Positions 1-4,998 of a stretch of 6,606 bases of DNA are shown here, one piece after another; position 1 is the stretch's first letter, and each line of letters opens with the position of its first letter. The translations under genes and the position numbers were made by a program. The DNA is taken from the NCBI GenBank assembly GCA_021734045.1, contig JAIPJR010000107.1, positions 1-6,606 on the forward strand. Direction: 5' to 3'. Under the pieces are notes generated by a model, which was not told where the DNA came from, searched no databases, and worked only from the letters and a program-made list of their open reading frames with translations. Origin of the DNA: Fidelibacterota bacterium. Lineage in GTDB: Bacteria; Fidelibacterota; UBA8477.

Positions 1-257
1 GGGTGTTTGAAGCCCTGCGCAACCGGCAAGCCATGACCGGCATTACACTGGGTTCTGTTTTCGGACCCTTTCTGGGTGTAACCGCTTCGCTTTACGCCGT
101 ACAACACACCCAGGTTGGCATCGCGTCAACGATTATGGCGATTGTCCCGATTCTCATCATCCCGCCGGCAATTTTGGTCTTCAAGGAGAGCGTCTCATGG
201 AAAGAGGTGCTGGGAGCAGTCATTGCCGTTGGCGGTGTGACGATCTTGTTTATGTGA
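1..257 (+). CDS. EamA/DMT-family permease, C-terminal fragment (5' end outside window)
   Basis: This is the last 84 or so codons of an inner-membrane permease of the drug/metabolite transporter superfamily (EamA domain); the substrate cannot be predicted. The visible part holds about three hydrophobic segments. It includes the typical late-EamA pattern of a small-residue-rich helix (GPFLGVTASLYAVQ), a helix with PILIIPPAI, the short FKESVSWKEVLGA loop and a final glycine/valine-rich helix ending at a TGA. EamA proteins usually have about 280-300 residues and ten helices, so roughly two thirds lie upstream of the window. The GTG at position 3 is almost certainly an internal valine codon, because no ribosome site can be seen and the fold would be incomplete. 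It converges on the cytochrome operon and shares a hairpin with it. The family call is firm; the function is not. Confidence 0.85.
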   Translation, partial: VFEALRNRQAMTGITLGSVFGPFLGVTASLYAVQHTQVGIASTIMAIVPILIIPPAILVFKESVSWKEVLGAVIAVGGVTILFM

Positions 258-265
258 TAATCAAC

Positions 266-293
266 CAACGGCTCCGAATATTCAGAGCCGTTG
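266..293. terminator. Hairpin between convergent genes, probable bidirectional terminator
   Basis: A perfect 9-bp inverted repeat, CAACGGCTC (266-274) and GAGCCGTTG (285-293), encloses a 10-base loop containing the palindrome GAATATTC. It lies 8 bp after the permease stop and 32 bp beyond the stop of the convergent cytochrome-porin gene, where either transcript could use it. Neither side has a strong uridine run directly after the stem, so it is either a weak intrinsic terminator or a 3'-end-protecting hairpin. Confidence 0.55.
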
Positions 294-325
294 ATTTATG
301 CTGGTTAATTCTTGTACGCTTTTTT

Positions 326-1525
326 CTAGAACGCGCTGCTAATCCCGAATAACAGGTGATTGGCGCTCTTTTCCATGTCCCGCAAATATTCCACAATCGC
401 ACGCATATTACGATAGATCTGGTAACAACCGGTAACGGAAATTGCATGATAAGCCGGATCGGATGCAGTGGGATAGAGATCGGTCACATCGGAATTCACC
501 AGATTATATAACAAAATCGCGTTCCACTTACTCTGATCACCATTCGGCGAATAGATAGCCTCCACAAATCCGCCGTTGGTTTTCACCTTGTCTGCTGCCG
601 GTGCAGCCCGGTACAACGGGTTGTCGTCGGTACGGAAGAGCCATTGAGCATTCACTTCAAACCTCCCCAGCAGCGCCGTAGCATCTGCGCCGAACATGAG
701 GGCTGTGTTCACCTCGGACCACCATTCTGTGGGGGCGTAATATCCAAACCCGCCGACACGCATGTTTCCCAACCCGTGGCTGGCTCTCAGCAGGTAGGTT
801 TTATAGTTATCATCATCAAATTGTCGTAATCCACTGGCAGGTCCGATGCCATTGCCATTGGCGATGGTAAAGACAAAATCAGTTCCGAATGGTGCGCCAT
901 AGTCGAAACTCAACCCCCGGTCATAGGTCAAATCCGTAGGCGCCCAGCCAATCGTGGTGCGATAAACCTGGTAATCAGAATAGCTCAGGCGCAATTCCCG
1001 TTTGAACATGGGGTCGGATAGTTGGAACTGGCCAATGGCCACATTCACACCCTTTCCAAACAGATCATTGACATAGATGAAGGCATCCTCCAGGCCCGCA
1101 ACAGATCCGCGTTCGCTCATGAAAAAGTAGAAATAGTAGCTCACATTTTTACCCACATTGCCTCCGGAAAGCAACTTGATGTTGTAGGGTGTGCGGAAAT
1201 CGGTTTTTGGGTCACCGGAAACTGCATCAGGTGTTAGATCATAGTACAGATCCATGCGCACCGCCACGGGTAATTCCCGCTGGAGCAGGAGTTCAATATC
1301 CCCGGTCTCCAGAAATGCCCGGCTGGGCTCTACACCCGGCATGACAAAACCATTACCGGCAAATTCGTCCCCGAAATCCTTCAATTTCGGGAACATGGTA
1401 TGGCAGGTGTTGCAGCTCATCCGGTACTTACGGGCAAATGCCGGAATAGCCCGGGCGGTTTCCGCGAAAAAAGTGAACAGCACCAGTGCCATTAATCCAA
1501 TTTTTAAGCTTTGGTATCCTCGCAT
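326..1525 (-). CDS. Cyc2-like outer-membrane monoheme cytochrome-porin fusion
   Basis: This is a predicted outer-membrane protein of 399 residues with a small c-heme domain at its N terminus. Residues 1-26 form a signal peptide (hydrophobic core, cleavage near ARA|IP). One heme-binding motif, CNTCH, follows at 38-42, flanked by FARKY before it and FPKLxxFGxxFxxNGF after it. The remaining 330 or so residues alternate polar and hydrophobic positions with many aromatic residues and end in SSAF, as expected of a beta-barrel with a terminal Phe. A heme segment of about 35 residues joined to a barrel is the architecture of Cyc2, the Fe(II)-oxidising cytochrome-porin, and the length is at the short end for that group. 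ATG 1525 has a GAGGA site about 9 bases upstream. It lies 36 bp downstream of the pentaheme gene and is probably co-transcribed with it. An electron-conducting role is inferred; membership of the true Cyc2 clade is not shown, because related uncharacterised proteins share this motif. Confidence 0.75.
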   Translation of the reverse strand: MRGYQSLKIGLMALVLFTFFAETARAIPAFARKYRMSCNTCHTMFPKLKDFGDEFAGNGFVMPGVEPSRAFLETGDIELLLQRELPVAVRMDLYYDLTPDAVSGDPKTDFRTPYNIKLLSGGNVGKNVSYYFYFFMSERGSVAGLEDAFIYVNDLFGKGVNVAIGQFQLSDPMFKRELRLSYSDYQVYRTTIGWAPTDLTYDRGLSFDYGAPFGTDFVFTIANGNGIGPASGLRQFDDDNYKTYLLRASHGLGNMRVGGFGYYAPTEWWSEVNTALMFGADATALLGRFEVNAQWLFRTDDNPLYRAAPAADKVKTNGGFVEAIYSPNGDQSKWNAILLYNLVNSDVTDLYPTASDPAYHAISVTGCYQIYRNMRAIVEYLRDMEKSANHLLFGISSAF

Positions 1526-1561
1526 GATAATAGGTCCTCTCTTAAATGATTCTGGCGGTCA

Positions 1562-2896
1562 TCAATCAAAAATTTCAATCCAGGTGGCGGCGTCATTGAT
1601 GAATACTGCACGACTTTCCTCCTCCGGTACCCCCAGATATTGGGCGACCGCTACCGGGAGTTTGCGGTAGTACATCTCCGCCTTGACTGTGAGTTTTCCC
1701 GGCGCTACTTCATCGGGGACCTGCCAGGTATAGGTTTCCACTTTGGTTTCTCGCGGACCAAGACGGTAGTCCACACCCAGGTCGGCGGTGTACCACTGCA
1801 TGATGGTCATTTCGCCATCTGGATTCAGGTACGGCATCCTGTAAACACGATCGCCCAGGGGGATCATTTCCCGGCGAACACCTTTGAAATCCGGCTCGTT
1901 CAGCGGAATACCCATATCCTGGTAGGCCAGAACCTCGGAGGCAATAGTGTATTCTTCGCCCTCAAAACCTTTCTTGTCAACCGGTATTGGATAGGTCTTG
2001 CCATCTGCATCCACCGCCTCCACGTGGACCCACACAACCCGCTCCTCGGCGGACCCGGTGGGAAATTTGTGTCCGGTTTTGGCATTGAACAGCTGCAGTG
2101 AAAAAGTTACCCGGTCACCCGGCTCCACTTCCCGGGCGTTTGGCTCCATCCGCATTTCAATCACACTGCGCAACTTCCCATCGTCGTGGGCACCGTGGAA
2201 AAGGTGTTGTGCAACCATGCCCTTTTTGCCCATGAGGGCGCTGACACCTTCCGCTTTGGGCATATGGCAGGTTTGGCAGGTGACATTTTGGGCAGGATAG
2301 GGTCCCTCCAGCCACTCCAGGTGCGTGGACTTAACCCAAATGCCGTAGGGACTTTTCTCGTTGTGACAGCCACCGCAAAATTCAGCCTGGGTAAATAATT
2401 CATTGTACTGGGAGGTGTGGTATGGGGAATTGACATTGGGCTTGGGGCCATATTTCACCCTACCAGGACTGGAATAGAAGTTGAAATTGAACGGGACATC
2501 CCCCTCAAATCCGGTAATGGTATGGCACACATCGCAAAAGACCGATTCATTGGCCCGGCTGTTCTCTTCCGGGCGGGGTGGTGGTGTGTCCCCGGCCCGA
2601 AAGGCCATGGGCGTGTGGCAACCATTACAGCCAGCCTTCACTCCGGCAACCTCCGGTTCCATATCCGCGTGCGGAACGGCCAGTTTGAAATACTCGATTT
2701 CATCCCAATGATGGGTGTAGGCAATGGACATCATGGACTGATCCCATTGATAATAAAAATTGGTATGGCAGGGCCGGCACGTCATGGGACGTTCAAAGTC
2801 ATCATATGACAATGTCCCATAGGAGGCATCACCGGCCTTACCCTGCGCCATTGAAGATGATAGCATGAGTAATGCAAGCAGAACAATTCGATACAT
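1562..2896 (-). CDS. Secreted pentaheme cytochrome c with C-terminal beta domain
   Basis: This is a probable periplasmic electron carrier of 444 residues. A signal peptide with core IVLLALLMLSS ends near residue 16-20. Five c-heme motifs follow at about 40-44 (CRPCH), 90-94 (CNGCH), 121-125 (CDVCH), 174-178 (CGGCH) and 207-211 (CQTCH, followed by MPK). Histidines around 62-63, 76, 192, 231, 234 and 237 could be distal ligands. Residues from about 243 to the end carry no heme motif and look like a beta-sandwich, with GHKFPTG at about 275-281, a motif recurring in multiheme cytochromes related to the cytochrome c554 group. The start chosen is ATG 2896, four bases after a G-run in AAAGGGGG; an in-frame GTG at 2911 would add five residues but has no ribosome site. 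It is the first gene of the operon, ahead of the cytochrome-porin, which suggests it exchanges electrons with that protein. No catalytic heme or enzyme signature was recognised. Confidence 0.82.
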   Translation of the reverse strand: MYRIVLLALLMLSSSMAQGKAGDASYGTLSYDDFERPMTCRPCHTNFYYQWDQSMMSIAYTHHWDEIEYFKLAVPHADMEPEVAGVKAGCNGCHTPMAFRAGDTPPPRPEENSRANESVFCDVCHTITGFEGDVPFNFNFYSSPGRVKYGPKPNVNSPYHTSQYNELFTQAEFCGGCHNEKSPYGIWVKSTHLEWLEGPYPAQNVTCQTCHMPKAEGVSALMGKKGMVAQHLFHGAHDDGKLRSVIEMRMEPNAREVEPGDRVTFSLQLFNAKTGHKFPTGSAEERVVWVHVEAVDADGKTYPIPVDKKGFEGEEYTIASEVLAYQDMGIPLNEPDFKGVRREMIPLGDRVYRMPYLNPDGEMTIMQWYTADLGVDYRLGPRETKVETYTWQVPDEVAPGKLTVKAEMYYRKLPVAVAQYLGVPEEESRAVFINDAATWIEIFD

Positions 2897-2900
2897 GGTT

Positions 2901-2908
2901 CCCCCTTT
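2901..2908 (-). promoter_or_regulatory. Ribosome binding site that fixes the pentaheme start
   Basis: On the minus strand, AAAGGGGG is followed by AACC and then ATG 2896. This favours ATG 2896 over the in-frame GTG 2911, because that GTG lies just upstream of the SD sequence. Confidence 0.6.
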
Positions 2909-2909
2909 C

Positions 2910-2924
2910 ACCGGAAAATCCGGT
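2910..2924. repeat. 15-bp palindrome ACCGGA-AAA-TCCGGT upstream of the pentaheme gene
   Basis: A perfect inverted repeat with 6-bp arms and a 3-bp spacer lies 14-28 bases before ATG 2896, directly beyond the SD site. It could be an operator near the transcription start or a short 5'-UTR hairpin. A loose -10-like TATTTG (minus strand, 2930-2925) lies next to it, but I found no convincing -35 partner. Function is unproven. Confidence 0.35.
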
Positions 2925-2991
2925 CAAATACCTGTATTCAGTTCAGTACAACAGAAATTGGCAAATATTAAGCCATTAAAAGCTCAGAACT

Positions 2992-3042
2992 AATTCGGGA
3001 AATCCGGACGAGTTTTGTCATCATTCGGACGACAGTCGGACG
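2992..3042 (+). promoter_or_regulatory. Operator array with CGGAC repeats in the divergent control region
   Basis: The element AATTCGGGAAATCCGGACGA spans 2992-3011. It is followed by ATTCGGACGA (3023-3032) and TCGGACG (3036-3042). The CGGAC cores start at 3005, 3026 and 3037, steps of 21 and 11 bp that approximate two turns and one turn of the helix, as for direct-repeat sites read from one face of DNA. The 20-bp element recurs at 4940-4959 with 16 of 20 identical bases. The array sits between the cytochrome operon (minus) and the SRPBCC gene (plus) and could serve either. The neighbouring AraC-family protein is the inferred binder. Confidence 0.55.
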
Positions 3043-3057
3043 CTTTGGGTTTATTTT
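3029..3057 (+). promoter_or_regulatory. Predicted promoter of the exported SRPBCC gene
   Basis: The -35-like ACGACA (3029-3034, four of six bases of TTGACA) is followed by a 17-bp spacer and the -10-like TATTTT (3052-3057). The same hexamers with the same 17-bp spacer occur on the minus strand at 4915-4887, upstream of the outer-membrane barrel gene, and in both places ACGACA lies inside CGGACGACAG. Transcription would start near 3064, leaving a leader of about 40 bases before ATG 3103. The -35 overlaps the CGGAC repeats, so a bound regulator would touch RNA polymerase directly. Confidence 0.55.
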
Positions 3058-3090
3058 ACCACCATGAAAAAAGTTGTTAACCAAACCAGC

Positions 3091-3095
3091 AGGAG
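3091..3095 (+). promoter_or_regulatory. AGGAG ribosome binding site that decides the SRPBCC start
   Basis: AGGAG lies 7 bases before ATG 3103 and 4 bases before the adjacent ATG 3100. The farther in-frame ATG 3064 has no SD sequence and falls at the predicted transcription start, so the downstream start is preferred. Confidence 0.6.
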
Positions 3096-3102
3096 AAGCA
3101 TG

Positions 3103-3702
3103 ATGCGCGTACATTTGTTCGTTGCAGCTATCACTATCGCATTCTTGACAGTACCTATGACGGCTCAGGAAAGGGACATCAGCATGTCAAATCCAAAATC
3201 AGGTTCCATCAATACGAACACTGTCAGCAAGGCTCAATTCAACATACCTGTTAATCAGGAAGCACCGGTGATAGCATATTCTTCAATTGAAATTGTGGCG
3301 CCGGTGGAAGCGGTCTGGAAAACTCTCACAGATATTGAGAACTGGCCGGTATGGCAGAGCGCGGTTTCTGAAGCCACGTTACTGGGAGATTTGGCATCGG
3401 ACACCGAGTTTGTCTGGAAGGCCGGGGGCTTGACATTTCATTCCCAACTTCACACCGTAGAACCGTTCCAGGCAGTGGGCTGGACCGGGCGAACCATGGG
3501 CGTTTCCGCGATTCACAACTGGCAATTATCCTATCAAGATGGCGTGACAACAGTCGCTGTGTCTGAAAATTTGTCGGGGTTTCTGCCCTGGTTGATGCGG
3601 AGAAAGTTCCGGAAGGATTTACAGGTGGGAATGTCCAAAAATCTGGCGGAGTTAAAAGCGGCAGCGGAAGCTCCTGTGGTGTCCGGAAACGATTCCAATT
3701 AG
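3103..3702 (+). CDS. SRPBCC (START/Bet v1-like) family protein with export signal
   Basis: From ATG 3103 the protein has 199 residues. Residues 1-21 look like a signal peptide (hydrophobic core FVAAITIAFLTV, cleavage at MTA|Q). A polar linker runs to about 54, then an SRPBCC domain fills 55-190. Its opening is characteristic: a first strand, then APVEAVWKTLTDIENWPVWQ, then a set of strands and a long C-terminal helix. SRPBCC domains form a deep pocket for hydrophobic ligands and are mostly cytosolic, so an exported copy is unusual. ATG 3064 would add 13 residues including SRRSMM, which resembles a Tat twin-arginine motif, but it lacks an SD site. An internal ATG at 3184, preceded by AGGAAAGGGA, could give a signal-less form. 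It is divergent from the cytochrome operon and has the same promoter pattern as the barrel gene at 4826. Ligand and activity are unknown; the fold call is good. Confidence 0.8.
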   Translation: MRVHLFVAAITIAFLTVPMTAQERDISMSNPKSGSINTNTVSKAQFNIPVNQEAPVIAYSSIEIVAPVEAVWKTLTDIENWPVWQSAVSEATLLGDLASDTEFVWKAGGLTFHSQLHTVEPFQAVGWTGRTMGVSAIHNWQLSYQDGVTTVAVSENLSGFLPWLMRRKFRKDLQVGMSKNLAELKAAAEAPVVSGNDSN

Positions 3703-3768
3703 GTCGGTTTTGTTTTCAGAATCAGAGCAGCCGGAGCCCTGTGGCATCCATTTTCACCCATGCGGTTG

Positions 3769-4290
3769 TCAGACACTTTTTTCTGCATCCATGAATAATG
3801 CCTGCAACGTGTTGTGAGTGGCGGCGAGCCAAAGTCGTTCCACCTGTGACATCATTAAAAAGAGAACCGGACTACGCCAGACTTCCACCAGCATAATCAG
3901 GCTAAAACCGGGCCGGCTTTCACCAATGGTGAGTAACAAGCCACTGCGCAACCAGCGATTTTTCAGAACCAACTCGATTTCCTCGCCGGGAATCACCTGA
4001 TGGATCTGCACCGAAGTGGTCAATCGCCCCAGGGGCCAACCAAAATAGCGGGTGAGTTGAAACACTGAGTCAATACTAAGAAGGTCGGGTAATATCCACT
4101 CTCCATCCCTTTTTATTTCAAAGAATCCCGCATGCTTCCGGGTTGTCAGGAATCGCCTCCATACAACGGGAGGCTCCAATGGAACCTCCCGTACGGCTGA
4201 CAAGCGTTGTGTTGTGAATTCGAAGCCTGAGCTGCCAGCCAGCAGTGCACAGGTTTTGAATTGGTCTTCCATTGGTTTCAGAAACGCCAT
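3769..4290 (-). CDS. Uncharacterised protein, possibly SRPBCC-like, coupled to barrel gene
   Basis: This is a 173-residue protein without a signal peptide, cysteine motif or clear membrane span. I do not recognise the family with certainty. The layout suggests a divergent SRPBCC fold: a strand then VPLEPPVVWRRFL near 36-47, resembling the APxxVW opening of that superfamily. Several strand-like stretches follow (TSVQIHQVI, EEIELVLKN, GLLLTIGE, SLIMLVEVW), then a long C-terminal helix from about 147. The start ATG 4290 lies inside the end of the upstream barrel gene (13-bp overlap, different frame) with no strong SD site, so translation is probably coupled. ATG 4272 is an in-frame alternative. 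It converges with the exported SRPBCC gene across a 66-bp gap where I see no good terminator. If the fold guess is right, the locus carries two SRPBCC proteins, one exported and one cytosolic. Confidence 0.65.
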   Translation of the reverse strand: MAFLKPMEDQFKTCALLAGSSGFEFTTQRLSAVREVPLEPPVVWRRFLTTRKHAGFFEIKRDGEWILPDLLSIDSVFQLTRYFGWPLGRLTTSVQIHQVIPGEEIELVLKNRWLRSGLLLTIGESRPGFSLIMLVEVWRSPVLFLMMSQVERLWLAATHNTLQALFMDAEKSV

Positions 4291-4826
4291 CCCACATGAA
4301 CCGTTGGGAACGGCTGGATGGCGCTGTTCTCAAACACCTTGTCGTTTATTTCCATATCCTTGGCGTTGAAGACATAGCCCAGCCCTACCCAGGGTGTGAC
4401 ATAGAGATTTCCCAAACCGGTCATCCAACGGTATCCAATGCGTCCGCCCATGGAATATTCCAGTCGCTGGATCGTGTCAGGCGTATCATTATCCTCAATC
4501 ACCTTCCGGCTGACACCGCCATCAATACCCAAGAAGGCACCGTCGGATCCACCTTTGATAAATCGGTCCATTTTCCAGCCGGCCCCTACGAACCTGGCGG
4601 TCAAACCCTCATTGCCATGAACCGCTTCCGGCAGCGTCAGGCCATACACACCCAGATCAAACCGCCAGCCATTTACGCCATAAGCGGTGTGAACCGAAAA
4701 TCCCTCCAACGCATAAGCGATGGGATCGATTTCCACATCCAGTTGCTGCGCGGTAACCGGTGTAAACGGGAACCCGAACACAAAACTCAGGACCAGTGTG
4801 TGTAGCATAACTTTGATTTTTTTCAT
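4278..4826 (-). CDS. Small outer-membrane beta-barrel protein
   Basis: This is a 182-residue protein with a signal peptide at 1-26 (KK start, hydrophobic core LVLSFVFGF, cleavage at VTA|QQ). The mature part of about 156 residues has alternating hydrophobic strands rich in Gly, Tyr and Trp (for example GWRFDLGVYGL, GRIGYRW, LYVTPWVGLGYVF) and ends in HVGWRF with a terminal Phe. This is the pattern of a small outer-membrane barrel of about eight strands. There is no enzyme motif; the exact family was not recognised. ATG 4826 has a strong SD site, GGGAGG, five bases upstream. It is first in a two-gene unit with the overlapping SRPBCC-like gene. Its predicted promoter matches that of the exported SRPBCC gene, suggesting joint control. 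Possible roles are uptake or passage of a hydrophobic molecule, or envelope stability; these are inferences. Confidence 0.75.
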   Translation of the reverse strand: MKKIKVMLHTLVLSFVFGFPFTPVTAQQLDVEIDPIAYALEGFSVHTAYGVNGWRFDLGVYGLTLPEAVHGNEGLTARFVGAGWKMDRFIKGGSDGAFLGIDGGVSRKVIEDNDTPDTIQRLEYSMGGRIGYRWMTGLGNLYVTPWVGLGYVFNAKDMEINDKVFENSAIQPFPTVHVGWRF

Positions 4827-4862
4827 CTTTTCCTCCCTTTCAATAGGATTATGGATGCTGAC

Positions 4863-4877
4863 TCACAACCATTGTGA
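4863..4877. repeat. 15-bp palindrome TCACAA-CCA-TTGTGA in the barrel-gene leader
   Basis: A perfect inverted repeat with 6-bp arms and a 3-bp spacer lies 37-51 bases before ATG 4826, just downstream of the predicted transcription start near 4880. It has the same geometry as the palindrome at 2910-2924 but a different sequence. It could be an operator or a small leader hairpin. The half-sites are in the wrong order and spacing for a Crp site. Confidence 0.35.
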
Positions 4878-4886
4878 ATCGGGAGG

Positions 4887-4915
4887 AAAATACCGTTAAT
4901 GAAGCCGTCTGTCGT
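4887..4915 (-). promoter_or_regulatory. Predicted promoter of the barrel/SRPBCC-like operon
   Basis: On the minus strand, ACGACA (4915-4910) is followed by 17 bp and TATTTT (4892-4887). ACGACA lies in CGGACGACAG (4918-4909), identical to 3026-3035. The same 10-mer, -10 and spacer length at two places in one window is stronger evidence than either hexamer alone. Transcription would start near 4880, giving a leader of about 54 bases. Confidence 0.55.
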
Positions 4916-4939
4916 CCGGTGGCAGGGAATACCCGTCTG

Positions 4940-4976
4940 AATTCGGTGAATACGGACAAATTCAGGAAAATCGGAC
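4940..4976 (+). promoter_or_regulatory. Second copy of the operator array
   Basis: AATTCGGTGAATACGGACAA (4940-4959) matches 2992-3011 at 16 of 20 bases, and TCGGAC recurs at 4971-4976, as at 3025-3030 in the other array. The copy lies 24 bp upstream of the predicted -35 of the barrel gene and directly beyond the 3' end of the regulator gene. Relative to the minus-strand genes it has the same orientation as the copy upstream of the cytochrome operon. Confidence 0.5.
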
Positions 4977-4998
4977 CCATTAAAAAATTTTGAAAGAC

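Noticed and set aside
250-447. Minus-strand frame of 65 residues overlapping the end of the cytochrome-porin gene
   Set aside because: It overlaps the porin's C-terminal strands in another frame and has no domain or supported start.
1640-2101. Long open frame on + opposite the pentaheme cytochrome, plus others at 1254-1670, 2417-2809 and 4272-4805
   Set aside because: They lie antisense to genes with clear signal peptides and motifs, have no recognisable domain or good ribosome site, and are best explained by codon bias of the true genes.
3703-3768. Terminator between the convergent SRPBCC and SRPBCC-like genes
   Set aside because: I found only 3-4 bp stems in this gap, not enough to support a call.
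4863-4877. Crp/Fnr-type operator
   Set aside because: TCACAA-N3-TTGTGA has half-sites in the reverse order and with the wrong spacing for TGTGA-N6-TCACA.
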